Source: Clostridium sp. DL-VIII
GTDB lineage: Bacteria; Bacillota; Clostridia; Clostridiales; Clostridiaceae
Reading direction: 5' to 3'
NCBI RefSeq assembly: GCF_000230835.1
Contig: NZ_CM001240.1
Location: 2,830,779-2,894,778, forward strand
Length of the DNA: 64,000 nucleotides
Shown piece by piece: positions 49,570 to 58,474 of the stretch (positions within the stretch are counted from its first letter, which is position 1; each line of letters opens with the position of its first letter). The notes beneath the pieces were generated by a model. It did not search any database. It had not been told where the DNA came from and was given only the letters and a program-made list of their open reading frames with translations. The translations under genes and the position numbers were made by a program.

Positions 49570-50514
49570 TTGAAAATTGATAGATTACTAGGGATTTTAA
49601 ATGTTCTTGCCAACGCAGATAGAATTACAATACAAGAGTTAGCAGAAAGATTTGAAGTCTCCAAACGTACAATTTTTCGGGATCTGGATACTATAAACGA
49701 GTCGGGAGTTCCAATCGTTACATATTCAGGAATTGGTGGCGGAGTAGCAATCATTGATGGATATAAAATAAAAAATAATATTCTTTCTAAGAATGATATA
49801 AAAAATGTTTTTATTGGTCTTAATGGTCTGAAGAGTATTGATGAAAGTGATGATTTAACAAATCTGATGGCTAAACTAATTCCAGAAGAGATAAGTACAG
49901 TATTTTCAGAAAGTGATTATGTGATTGATTTGTCCTCGTGGTTTAAGGATAGTATTACACAAGAAAAGGTAGCCGTTTTGCATAAGGCAATCAAGAATAG
50001 AAATTGTATTAATATAGAATATATTTCTAAAAGTTCACATTCATCAAGAATAGTTGAGCCTCATAAACTTGTTTTTAAGCAATCATACTGGTATTTATAT
50101 GCTTTTTGTGAGGATAGGCAGGAGTTTCGTTTGTTTAAAATCAATCGAATTGTTAATTTAAAAATTATGAATGAAAGTTTCAATTGTAAGGAAGTTGAAA
50201 GAATAGATTTTAGAAACGATTTTAGTTCTGGTTTGTTTTCATCACAAGACCTAACATCATTGTTTGAAGTTATACTAGAATATGATGCTCTTAATGAATT
50301 CTTTTTAACAGATAGGATAGATGCTAAATTTTTTCATAGGAGCAGTTCAGAAGAAAAGGGACAGATTATATTTTCTAATTCTGATTTAGAGTGGACTACT
50401 AATTTAGTTTTTAGTCTGCAAGATAAAGTTAAAGTTATAGCACCAGTTGAACTAAAAGAAGCAATAAAAATAAGAATAAAAAGAATTCATGAACTTTATA
50501 AAGATGACATATAG
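49570..50514 (+). CDS. WYL-domain transcriptional regulator (YafY/DeoR-type HTH)
   Basis: 314 residues from a TTG codon, the first residue of KIDRLLGILNVLANADRITI; RBS GGAG lies somewhat far upstream. HTH_11 (about 1-60; ELAERFEVSKRTIFRDLD) and a WYL domain (about 135-215; IEPHKLV-like region and YWYLYAFCED, FRLFKINRI) are present. Such regulators often control the adjacent DJ-1/GyrI-like genes seen here. Confidence 0.85.
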   Translation: MKIDRLLGILNVLANADRITIQELAERFEVSKRTIFRDLDTINESGVPIVTYSGIGGGVAIIDGYKIKNNILSKNDIKNVFIGLNGLKSIDESDDLTNLMAKLIPEEISTVFSESDYVIDLSSWFKDSITQEKVAVLHKAIKNRNCINIEYISKSSHSSRIVEPHKLVFKQSYWYLYAFCEDRQEFRLFKINRIVNLKIMNESFNCKEVERIDFRNDFSSGLFSSQDLTSLFEVILEYDALNEFFLTDRIDAKFFHRSSSEEKGQIIFSNSDLEWTTNLVFSLQDKVKVIAPVELKEAIKIRIKRIHELYKDDI

Positions 50515-50527
50515 GTGTCATCTTTTT
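50503..50527 (+). terminator. Terminator overlapping the WYL gene stop
   Basis: GATGACA (50503-50509) and TGTCATC (50516-50522) with TTTTT. The stop codon TAG lies in the loop. Confidence 0.8.
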
Positions 50528-50561
50528 CGTTATACAATAATTTAAGAAAGGAAGTGCTGCA

Positions 50562-51140
50562 ATGAAAAAAGAAATACTTGTATTCATTTTTGATGGATAT
50601 GCAGATTGGGAAAGTGCTTATATTTGTTCAGAACTCAATTCACCAGAAGGGGATTATATTGTAAAAACTATAAGTGTTGATAAAGAACCCAAATTTTCTA
50701 TGGGAGGCTTTAGAATCATACCTGATTATTCCGTAACTGATTACCCAAGAAATTTTGCGATGTTACTTTTGAATGGGGGATATGCTTGGATGAAACAGAA
50801 AAACAATGCCATTAAGCCAGTAGTTGAGTATGCTGTCAAAAATAATATTCTAGTAGCAGCAATCTGCAATGCTACTAATTTTATGGCGGAGAATGGATAT
50901 TTGGATAATATCAAACATTCAGGTAACACTTTAGAGTTTATGAAGTCACAATCGTCTCACTACAATGGCGATTGCAATTTTATTGAAAAACAAGCAGTTT
51001 GTGATTCTAATATTATAACTGCAAATGGTACGGCTTCTTTAGAATTCGCTAGGGAAATTATGTTGTATTTGAATGTTAAGCCAGCAGAAAAAATTGATGA
51101 ATGGTATAAATTTAACAAGTTAGGTTTATATCAGCATTAA
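50562..51140 (+). CDS. DJ-1/PfpI-family protein (type 1 glutamine amidotransferase-like)
   Basis: 192 residues. VFIFDGYADWESAYICSEL and the nucleophile elbow AAICNATNFMAENGYL with Cys define the family; ITANGTASLEFAREIM is the C-terminal strand-helix. Possible deglycase, chaperone or amidase; unresolved. RBS AAAGGAAG, 34 bp downstream of the previous terminator. Confidence 0.85.
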   Translation: MKKEILVFIFDGYADWESAYICSELNSPEGDYIVKTISVDKEPKFSMGGFRIIPDYSVTDYPRNFAMLLLNGGYAWMKQKNNAIKPVVEYAVKNNILVAAICNATNFMAENGYLDNIKHSGNTLEFMKSQSSHYNGDCNFIEKQAVCDSNIITANGTASLEFAREIMLYLNVKPAEKIDEWYKFNKLGLYQH

Positions 51141-51171
51141 TCAATACATTTATATAGAAAGTTGGGAAATT

Positions 51172-51618
51172 ATGAAATTTGAGTGGAAAAAGCAAGAAAA
51201 AAATTTAGACTTACCAAAAGAGAAACCAGATTTAATAACAGTACCTAAGCAGAAATTTTTTATGATAAGTGGAAAAGGAAATCCAAATGATGAAGAGTTC
51301 TCTGAAAAGATAGGTGTATTATATTCTTTATCCTATGCTGTTAGAATGATGCCGAAACAAGGGTATACACCAGATGGTTATTTTGAATATACTGTTTATC
51401 CACTTGAGGGCATATGGGATCTAACTGAAGAAGGGAAACAATCTGATATATTAAATAAGGATCAATTGCTATATACAATAATGATTAGACAGCCTGATTT
51501 TGTGACGCAGGAAGTAGTTAATAAAGCGTTTGAAAATGTTAGGAAGAAAAAGCCACATCTTTTATTAAATGATGTAACTTTTGAAACTATGGAAGATGGA
51601 TTATCGGTATACGTATGA
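51172..51618 (+). CDS. GyrI-like small-molecule-binding protein, probably C-terminally truncated
   Basis: 148 residues. FEWKKQEKNLDLPKEKPDLI, KFFMISGKGNPNDEEFSEKI, VRMMPKQGYTPDGYFEYTVY, PLEGIWDL and FVTQEVVNKAFENVRKKKP match GyrI-like proteins, which normally run about 200 residues. Here the frame ends after TMEDGLSVYV and repeat copy B begins 18 bp later. So the insertion or recombination that placed the repeat probably cut the gene. Confidence 0.75.
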   Translation: MKFEWKKQEKNLDLPKEKPDLITVPKQKFFMISGKGNPNDEEFSEKIGVLYSLSYAVRMMPKQGYTPDGYFEYTVYPLEGIWDLTEEGKQSDILNKDQLLYTIMIRQPDFVTQEVVNKAFENVRKKKPHLLLNDVTFETMEDGLSVYV

Positions 51619-51635
51619 TTTTGCTTATATAGTAT

Positions 51636-52190
51636 AGTAGTTTTTATTGCTTATAATAAAATAAATCCAAAACCTTTATAATAAATATTTTAGTATAAGG
51701 TGGGAGATAAAAGCATTATTCTACTTAGAAGAAACCATGTTATTTATATTTTAGTAGTAGTAGAGTCTATTTTTATAATTACTTGCGTAGTAGGTAAAAA
51801 ATAATTAGTCAGGCAAGTAGTTTAATAATATTAAACTATGTAGTAGGTGCAATTTATACGAGTACCAAGGTCAGTGATTACAATACTACTATTATATATG
51901 TAACTTTATAGTTAATGATTTGGATAATTGGTACCATAACTAATACTAAAAGTCGTACCCATCTAAGTATAATACATTATATTAGGGTGAGTAAGACTTT
52001 TTATTTTAAAATATGAATTGTGTTAAAGGTTTTATAATACATGTTAGAGGTAAAATCCATGGAATTAACGGTAATATAAATTTATTATTACAATTCATAT
52101 AGATTGATATTGATTAATAGGTAATTTGTTAATTAGTAATAATTAAAATTACACCATGAGAAATGAAGTGAGATAAGAGATATTAAGTAA
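51636..52190 (+). repeat. Long dispersed non-coding repeat, copy B
   Basis: Second copy of the element at 40945-41428. It is 65-70 bp longer. A hairpin at 51948-52001 (AAAAGTCGTACCC .. GAGTAAGACTTTT) sits at the same place as in copy A and ends in T-runs. The end GAGAAATGAAGTGAGATAAG matches copy A. No ORF. 52191-52316 shows nothing supported. Confidence 0.6.
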
Positions 52191-52316
52191 TTATATTGTA
52201 TCAAATTATATTATTGAAATTAATACAGTTATTTGTGTTATATTCAATTTAAGTATATTAATGTATAATACAAATATGTTAATAATTATGGTAAATATGT
52301 ATTTGTGAGGAAGTAA

Positions 52317-52475
52317 ATGCTTATGAGAGTTAAAAGACCTCTATTAGTAACATTCATTGGAGATTTAAATTTAATATCTATATTTTTTATAATAGCATCA
52401 TTTTTCCCAACACCTCAATTTGTTGAACAATTTGGATTTTCGTTTATTCCAATATCTAATTTATTTTCCATCTAA
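52317..52475 (+). CDS. Small membrane protein (52 residues), possibly truncated
   Basis: MLMRVKRPLLVTFIGDLNLI then SIFFIIASFFPTPQFVEQFG ends in NLFSI. Positive N-terminus and one or two membrane segments. RBS GTGAGGAAG. The RPLLVTxIG start is common in larger multi-pass membrane proteins, so this may be their N-terminal part. Confidence 0.5.
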   Translation: MLMRVKRPLLVTFIGDLNLISIFFIIASFFPTPQFVEQFGFSFIPISNLFSI

Positions 52476-52570
52476 ACGATATTTCATAAAAGAAGTTGAA
52501 ACTTCGTAATGATTTATAGTTATAGAGGAATATTAAGTTAATGAATAGTAAATAGAAAGGTGGAATTTCA

Positions 52571-53137
52571 ATTAAGAAGAAATATTTACTTTTAACAATC
52601 ATAATTGTTATTCTCCTTAGTATAATATGTAGTTTATTTTTTCATAAACATCCTTTTGTGAAAAGTACAAATTTACAGAATGAGAGTTTAGCAGGAATTT
52701 GCATTATGAAACAAGCAGATATGTTACTTTTAGAAAAAGAATTTGGTAAATTAACACGTGAGAATACTTATAAAAATGAAATAAGAGGCTTGGAATTTGA
52801 TAATCCACCTTATTATGCATCTGTTCAAATAGATAAAAATAATCAAGTTATCTGTATATCTTTTGGATATGGAGATAAGACAAGTAATACAAAATTTATA
52901 ACAAGTAGAGGTATAGGCTCAGACTCTACATTTTCAGATGTACTAAAGGCTTATGGAGATAATTATTTCAAAAAAACTTATTCTGATTTTATGGGTAGTG
53001 GTGATGGATACGATGTTACTTATATTGATAAGGAGCAAAATATTTCTATTGAATTTGAGTTTATTGAAAGTAATCCTTATTCTGATAAAAAAGAAGAATT
53101 TCTTCATTATATAACTGTAAAGAAATCATTAGATTAA
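52571..53137 (+). CDS. Membrane-anchored hypothetical protein, ATT start likely
   Basis: 188 residues if initiated at ATT 52571 (7-8 bp after AAAGGTGG). The frame from there encodes KKKYLLLTIIIVILLSIICS, a typical signal anchor, then an extracellular domain (ADMLLLEKEFGKLTRE, KNQVICISFGYGD-like strands, EEFLHYITVKKS). The first standard start (GTG 52658) would remove the anchor and has no RBS. Domain family not recognised; small lipoprotein-like fold of about 130 residues. Confidence 0.55.
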   Translation: MKKKYLLLTIIIVILLSIICSLFFHKHPFVKSTNLQNESLAGICIMKQADMLLLEKEFGKLTRENTYKNEIRGLEFDNPPYYASVQIDKNNQVICISFGYGDKTSNTKFITSRGIGSDSTFSDVLKAYGDNYFKKTYSDFMGSGDGYDVTYIDKEQNISIEFEFIESNPYSDKKEEFLHYITVKKSLD

Positions 53138-53266
53138 TAGAATAAGTAATACATTTTTTGTAGATGTACTAATTGATAAAAAAACATGCTTTTTAAAAAT
53201 TTAATAATGTAATAATTATAATTTATGCTATAGTAATACAATTAATTCAAGATAGGTGGGATTAGA

Positions 53267-53392
53267 ATGATAATTATGTTTATAATTATTATATTGATTA
53301 TTATTTTATTATATCACTGGTTAGACACTTCATTAAAAGAAATTAAAGAGCAATTAAATGAAATTGAAAAGAAGATTAAAGATACAGAGTAG
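53267..53392 (+). CDS. Small single-pass membrane protein with coiled-coil tail (41 residues)
   Basis: MIIMFIIIILIIILLYHWLD is one membrane helix; SLKEIKEQLNEIEKKIKDTE is an amphipathic coiled coil facing the cytosol. RBS GGTGGGATT. Such proteins are frequent in Firmicutes and mostly unstudied. Confidence 0.55.
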   Translation: MIIMFIIIILIIILLYHWLDTSLKEIKEQLNEIEKKIKDTE

Positions 53393-53465
53393 ATTTTAGT
53401 ATCATTTGTAATTATTGCATTGTTGTAAATTATGATGAATTAATGTGATTAAGGAGAATTGTAGT

Positions 53466-54080
53466 ATGTATAAAGAAGGAATTGAATCTTGGAGAATAGT
53501 AGTATCTAGTGATACATCATTAAATTTTGCTCTTTTTACTGGGTGCCTATATGGATTAATAGATGTTGATAATATAAAAGGTGAAAATAGACTATGGCCT
53601 TCAAAATATTTTAATAACGAGTTACCTAAACAATTACCTTTATTAAAAGAACAATGGAATGAATGGTTTAATAATATAGTTAAAGATAGAGGGGGAAAAG
53701 TTATATCAAGACAAAGGTTTGACTATAAGTATAATATGTTTAATCCACCTGATTTCTCAGATTTACCATATTCTGAATTAAGAGGATGCTGTAAAAATGC
53801 ATGGCAACCTTTTATTGAATGGTGGGGAATGATTGGAGGAGGAAAGAATGCTCTTTCATATTTTGAAGGAATTGGCAATGAAAAAATCTATCAATATATT
53901 AGTGAATTTGAAAATAAAGTTCAAAGGAAAGTTAAACCATTTAATTTATATATAGATTTGGTATACACAGGAACATTTAAAATTATAGAAGCGAACAGTG
54001 AATATATAGTTATGATTCCAGTTAAACCTATATATTTTGATAAAGATTGGTGGATGAATAAGTTGCAGCAGATAGGGTAA
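53466..54080 (+). CDS. Hypothetical protein, 204 residues
   Basis: Start ATG 53466 is 9 bp after AAGGAG. Aromatic-rich soluble protein (WNEWFNNIVKDRGG, FNPPDFSDLPYSELRGCC, AWQPFIEWWGMIGGG, DKDWWMNKL). No signal peptide or membrane helix. Tryptophan-rich and acidic. Family not recognised, though the even codon use and RBS leave little doubt that it is a gene. Confidence 0.7.
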   Translation: MYKEGIESWRIVVSSDTSLNFALFTGCLYGLIDVDNIKGENRLWPSKYFNNELPKQLPLLKEQWNEWFNNIVKDRGGKVISRQRFDYKYNMFNPPDFSDLPYSELRGCCKNAWQPFIEWWGMIGGGKNALSYFEGIGNEKIYQYISEFENKVQRKVKPFNLYIDLVYTGTFKIIEANSEYIVMIPVKPIYFDKDWWMNKLQQIG

Positions 54081-54131
54081 AAAGTAATAAATAAATTTAA
54101 TACATAATGTTCTTATAGGGGGAATGAAAGT

Positions 54132-54287
54132 ATGAATAAAGAATTTTATGTTGGATGGGGAACATTAGCACTTATAAATGCAGGAATTGCACAAGGAAAA
54201 AATAGATCTGGACTTAATTGGTTTCTATTATCTATATTTCTTGGCCCAATAGCAACATTATGCTTAGTGGTATCTGATAAAAAATAG
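54132..54287 (+). CDS. Small membrane protein (51 residues)
   Basis: MNKEFYVGWGTLALINAGIA then QGKNRSGLNWFLLSIFLGPI and LCLVVSDKK. Two short hydrophobic segments around a GKxRSGxxWFLLSxFLGP motif typical of small 'GPxATL' membrane proteins. RBS GGGGGAATG. Function unknown. Confidence 0.6.
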   Translation: MNKEFYVGWGTLALINAGIAQGKNRSGLNWFLLSIFLGPIATLCLVVSDKK

Positions 54288-54452
54288 ATTGTCAATTAAT
54301 ATAAGATCAGTAGCAAAATTAGAAAAACATAATAAATACTTGCTATTAGAGTTTTACTTTCATATAAACAATTATTAGTTTAACATGATGTTTTAAATTG
54401 CCTGATAATAGAAAATAATTTTAAAATATTGATAATAAGAGGAGGAGAAAAG

Positions 54453-55259
54453 ATGAAGCTAAAAGTTTTAGTAGATAATAATACATATATTGACCAATAT
54501 TATTATGGTGAACCAGCTGTTTCCTATTATATTGAAGATAGAAATGTTAGACTCTTATTAGATGTTGGATATTCGGATTTATTTCTTAAAAATGCAGATG
54601 CGTTAGGAATAGATTTAAAAAAATTAAATACCATTGTTATTTCACATGGGCATGATGACCATACCAGAGGATTAAAATATTATTCTGAACAGAATAGAAA
54701 CCGTAATATTTCTATTATTGCCCACCAAGACACATTTAAAGAAAAGATAATGGGGAATTTAAAAATTTGTTCTCCTATTTTACAAGATGAATTGAAAGAG
54801 AAATGTAATCTAATTCTATCAAAAGAACCTAAAAAGGTTAGTGAAAATCTGATATTCTTAGGAGAAATACCTAAAATGAATGATTTTGAAAATAGAAAAC
54901 CTATAGGAAAACAAGTGGAAGGTAAAATATTAGTAGATGATTATGTAATGGATGATACAGCACTTGCCTATAAAAGTGAAAATGGTATTTACATTATTAC
55001 TGGATGTTCTCATAGTGGAATTTGCAATATTGTAGAATATGCAAAAAAGGTCTGTAATGATAATAGAGTGTTAGGCATTATAGGAGGATTTCATTTATTT
55101 GAAGTAAATGATCAGGTAAATAAAACTATAAATTATTTAAAACAGAATAATATAAAAGAGTTATATCCATGCCATTGCACCTCCTTTGCTGTTAGAGCGG
55201 AAATTTATAAAATTTTGCCAGTAAAAGAAGTTGGAGTGGGCTTGGAAATCAATTGGTAA
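54453..55259 (+). CDS. MBL-fold metallo-hydrolase
   Basis: 268 residues from ATG 54453 after AGGAGGAG. VISHGHDDHTRGLKY is the HxHxDH metal site; GCSHSGICNIV, GGFHL and YPCHCTSF add further ligands. The closest known group is the 7,8-dihydropterin-6-methyl-4-(beta-D-ribofuranosyl)-aminobenzene-5'-phosphate synthase-type MBL proteins. A decayed internal fragment of a relative is at 47932-48159. Confidence 0.87.
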   Translation: MKLKVLVDNNTYIDQYYYGEPAVSYYIEDRNVRLLLDVGYSDLFLKNADALGIDLKKLNTIVISHGHDDHTRGLKYYSEQNRNRNISIIAHQDTFKEKIMGNLKICSPILQDELKEKCNLILSKEPKKVSENLIFLGEIPKMNDFENRKPIGKQVEGKILVDDYVMDDTALAYKSENGIYIITGCSHSGICNIVEYAKKVCNDNRVLGIIGGFHLFEVNDQVNKTINYLKQNNIKELYPCHCTSFAVRAEIYKILPVKEVGVGLEINW

Positions 55260-55339
55260 CAATGTGGTGAAATCCAATATACATATGAAAGAAGAAATTA
55301 AAATGCAAATATAAAACATAAATATAGGGAGAATAGATT

Positions 55340-55987
55340 ATGGGATTTAATATAATTAATATGAATACTTGGGATAGGAAGGAGTGTTTTAATCATTTCT
55401 TTAATAATGCAAAATGTACATACAGTATAACTGTTAATATTGATATTACAAATCTGTATAATTACACAAAAACTAATAAGTTTAGATTTTACCCAACCTT
55501 TACATGGGTTGTCTCTAAAGCTATAAATAACTATAAGGAATTTAAAATGGCATTTGATGAAGAGGGGAGATTAGGATTCTTTGATGAAATTGGTCCAAGT
55601 TATTCTGTATTAGATGATAAAACTAAAGTAATGAGTGATTTATATACGGCATTTGATAATGTATTTTTGAATTTTTATAAAGATATGGAAAATTCTTTAG
55701 ACAGTTATAAACAAGATACTAATTTTTCTACAAAGTTTCAAAATAATTTTTTCATTGTTTCGTGTTTGCCGTGGTTTAATTACACATCTTTTAATGTAAA
55801 TAATGAAGGAAGTAGTCCCTTTCTCTTTCCAATGGTAACATGGGGAAAGTTCTTTGAAGAAGGTAAGAAAATTATTATGCCAGTAACTATTCAGGTTCAT
55901 CATGCTGTTGCTGATGGATACCACTGTTCATTGTTTTTTTCAGAGATAAAAGAAATATCATCAAATCCAGAACAATATTTAAAGTAA
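55340..55987 (+). CDS. Chloramphenicol O-acetyltransferase, type A
   Basis: 215 residues. Catalytic H188 in VHHAVADGYH, FYPTFTWVVSKAINNYKEF, LGFFDEIGPSYSV and PWFNYTSFN are classical CAT-A (trimeric) motifs; length is normal (about 215). It would inactivate chloramphenicol by acetyl-CoA; actual resistance is not shown, since several family members have other substrates. RBS TAGGGAG. No mobile genes adjoin it. Confidence 0.88.
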   Translation: MGFNIINMNTWDRKECFNHFFNNAKCTYSITVNIDITNLYNYTKTNKFRFYPTFTWVVSKAINNYKEFKMAFDEEGRLGFFDEIGPSYSVLDDKTKVMSDLYTAFDNVFLNFYKDMENSLDSYKQDTNFSTKFQNNFFIVSCLPWFNYTSFNVNNEGSSPFLFPMVTWGKFFEEGKKIIMPVTIQVHHAVADGYHCSLFFSEIKEISSNPEQYLK

Positions 55988-56030
55988 ACTCAAAAATATG
56001 TATACAATATTCTTATTATTGACAATAAAT

Positions 56031-56165
56031 ATTGCTTCTCACAAAGTTATTGAAAAGTGTGGATTTGTTTATGAGGGAACATTACGAGATTTTTTTTATC
56101 AAGATGGAAAATATATAGATAGATTATATTACTCGATTTTGAAAGATGAATTAAATTATTTGTAA
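56031..56165 (+). pseudogene. C-terminal fragment of a RimJ/RimL acetyltransferase
   Basis: SHKVIEKCGFVYEGTLRDFF continues to YQDGKYIDRLYYSILKDE. It is the part that the truncated gene at 43461 lacks, but from a different parent. No start. Confidence 0.65.
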
Positions 56166-56204
56166 ATGTAACAGTCTTTTAGAATATGATTAAATAAGTT
56201 ATTA

Positions 56205-56332
56205 ATATTTATTTATAGGGATGAAGCACCTGTCGCTTGTGAAGTATTTAAAGAATAGAATGTTGAATGTATAGAATTAAAACGAATATTTGTAGTAAAG
56301 GAAAACAGAGGACAAGGGTTGCCAAAATAATA
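56205..56332 (+). pseudogene. Internal fragment of another GNAT acetyltransferase
   Basis: RDEAPVACEVFKE, stop, NVECIELKRIFVVKENRGQG matches the beta4-acetyl-CoA loop of GNATs and contains stop codons. Dead copy. Confidence 0.6.
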
Positions 56333-56392
56333 GTTAATATAATGGACTAATTGAATGGATAATTAGTTAGTTCTGGGGAGGTATATTACAAT

Positions 56393-56869
56393 ATGCTTGG
56401 ACATTTAGGATTTTCTTATGTAGGATTAATATATTTATTAATGTTATTTATTCCCAATATTATTTGGAGTAATAACCAACCAGTAGGTTCAAATGATATT
56501 AAAGAAAATAAAATACTACTATTATTTGAGCGTGTAGGTCAAGTGTTTTGTACATGCAGTGTATTAATTTTTAGTGATTTTAATATAAAGCAACTATCCA
56601 TATGGAGTTTGTGGCTTATAGTATCATTTTTACTTATGGTATTATATGAAATTTGTTGGATTAGATATTTTCATAATAAACATACAGAAGAAAATTTTTA
56701 TAGTAGTTTTTTTCATATACCAATACCACTTGCAAGTTTATCTGTTACAGCCTTTTTGTTATTAGGTATCTACGGAAAGGTTATTTTCTTGATTATTTCA
56801 ACAATTATTCTTGGTATAGGACATATGGGAATACATATTCAACATTTAAAAGGAATAAAGGAATTATAG
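56393..56869 (+). CDS. Multi-pass membrane protein of unknown function (158 residues)
   Basis: About five membrane helices. GHLGFSYVGLIYLLMLFIPN, NKILLLFERVGQVF, WLIVSFLLMVLYEICWIRYF and FFHIPIPLASLSVTAFLLLG are typical of a Firmicutes integral-membrane family I cannot name. RBS GGGGAGGT. Complete-looking. Confidence 0.65.
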   Translation: MLGHLGFSYVGLIYLLMLFIPNIIWSNNQPVGSNDIKENKILLLFERVGQVFCTCSVLIFSDFNIKQLSIWSLWLIVSFLLMVLYEICWIRYFHNKHTEENFYSSFFHIPIPLASLSVTAFLLLGIYGKVIFLIISTIILGIGHMGIHIQHLKGIKEL

Positions 56870-57134
56870 TTGATTTATTACATTTAGTATAAGTGCAGTA
56901 ATAGAATAATCATTTTACACAAAAGGAGCCGTTAGAATTGAATTGTGATCAAATATGGAAATGTAATTTACTTGTTATACTTGATTTGATCGATCAAAAG
57001 ATAATTTTTCGTAGATTATGAATATAGTCCCAAGAAAAAGTAATACAAATGATAATATTTAATTTACTGATAGTATTCTTTTGGTTATAGATTTTTTATA
57101 TGGAAATTTTCTATATAAACATGCCATGCTTCCA

Positions 57135-57236
57135 TTACTAAGAGGAAAAGAAAAAGCATTAGGTAGTAGTCAAAGTATTGAATATTTATGGAATAAAGAT
57201 AGTAACTATGATCTGTTTTCTAAAATGTATGAATGA
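57135..57236 (+). pseudogene. C-terminal fragment of a DJ-1/PfpI gene
   Basis: GGAAAAGAAAAAGCATTAG, AGTAACTATGAT and TTCTAAAATGTATGAATGAT match the last 90 bp of the intact gene at 60724-61329, including the bases after the stop. The rest is missing. 56870-57134 holds nothing supported. Confidence 0.75.
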
Positions 57237-57268
57237 TTGGATAAAAAGTTGTAGAAGAGGGGATTTCA

Positions 57269-57367
57269 ATGGAAACAGCCGCAGGTGTGATTTTTGTATT
57301 GATAATGATAATAATTGGGATGATTTTTGGAATGTCAGTACAATTCATAGGTATTATTGCTAATTGA
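57269..57367 (+). CDS. Tiny membrane protein (32 residues)
   Basis: METAAGVIFVLIMIIIGMIF then GMSVQFIGIIAN: one transmembrane helix with small residues. RBS AGAGGGG 8 bp before ATG. Could be a small stress or toxin-type peptide. Uncertain but well-formed. Confidence 0.45.
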   Translation: METAAGVIFVLIMIIIGMIFGMSVQFIGIIAN

Positions 57368-57478
57368 GTTTCTAAGTTTTTTAAAAAATTATTTTAAAAT
57401 GAAGAAATATTGGGATTAACAAGTATTTTTGTGATTTAGAAAATATTTAGAATGATCAATCTAATAAGGGGGGAAGCT

Positions 57479-57928
57479 ATGAAAGTAAAATCAATTTTTA
57501 AGTATTTGGTTATTATTGTATTAATATTCTTGATGATAGCTTTAAGAGCATATATTACAAGACAGTTAAAATCACAGTTTGAAGTAATATATCGTATAAA
57601 TTTCTCTATTTTATTTATTGGGTCGTTTATTAATGTTGCTATCGGATTAATATTAGGAATTGAATATTTAATTAACGAAGTAAAAAAAGAAGGGATATTG
57701 AAACTAAATTTACCTAAAATAATTATAATGGGAGTACCATCCATGTATTTCTCATTCGCTTATTTAATAGGCTATTGTAATAATGAATTTATACAAAAAA
57801 CACTATTATCCTATCCAATAATTAATTTATTTGATTATGATTCCAGTTTTATATCTGTGTCTCAAATAATATTTGGCTATATTATTATTACGAGCTTTTA
57901 TAGATATAATAATTTTTTGGATAAATAA
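57479..57928 (+). CDS. Hypothetical multi-pass membrane protein (149 residues)
   Basis: Start ATG 57479 after AAGGGGGGAAG; an earlier in-frame ATG at 57452 has no RBS. Four hydrophobic helices (YLVIIVLIFLMIALRAYI, ILFIGSFINVAIGLILG, MYFSFAYLIGY, IIFGYIIITSFY). Family not recognised. Confidence 0.65.
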   Translation: MKVKSIFKYLVIIVLIFLMIALRAYITRQLKSQFEVIYRINFSILFIGSFINVAIGLILGIEYLINEVKKEGILKLNLPKIIIMGVPSMYFSFAYLIGYCNNEFIQKTLLSYPIINLFDYDSSFISVSQIIFGYIIITSFYRYNNFLDK

Positions 57929-57977
57929 ATCATAGCTAATATGTAAGTATTCTTGTAGATTTGAAGGGGTGAATATT

Positions 57978-58082
57978 GTGAAAAATTTACAAAAAATAGT
58001 TAATGTGGAGTTTATTTGTTTTGTTAACAGTAGCACATATCTGTTAAGTATAGCTAATTATAAAAATGACAGTAAGAAATGA
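57978..58082 (+). CDS. Possible 34-residue ORF
   Basis: GTG start 9 bp after AAGGGGTG; MKNLQKIVNVEFICFVNSST .. KNDSKK. May be the start of a degraded gene. The remaining 58083-58474 shows no supported feature. Confidence 0.3.
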   Translation: MKNLQKIVNVEFICFVNSSTYLLSIANYKNDSKK

Positions 58083-58474
58083 GAGATATATAGATAGATT
58101 AAAGCATGATATTAATTGATTCACATAAATATAAAAGATGGACAAGGATTAGATTAAGCATGTCCATCTGTTAATATTTCTTAATACAAATCCTTTATAA
58201 GAGATTTATAATCGTTACTTAATGAATTTATTATATTAGCAATAGTCCATAAGTTTATGAATAAATTCGGCAGATGGCTAGATCAATAAGAAGAGGAATA
58301 GTTAATTAATAATCTTTTTAATCAGTTAATTTTTATTAAAGTCTGATATGAATTTCACAAAACATTTTAAGGAAGGCACAATAAGTACAAGCGTTGCTAA
58401 AAAGAAATAACTATGATTATTAATAATCTAATAATAAATTATTCTTTGGTATTTTGAGGAAAAGAGGGGCTTCA

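Noticed and set aside
57178..57363. 61-codon plus frame overlapping the DJ-1 fragment and the tiny membrane ORF
   Set aside because: Two better explanations exist in the other frames (fragment homologous to 60724-61329; RBS-led 32-codon ORF).
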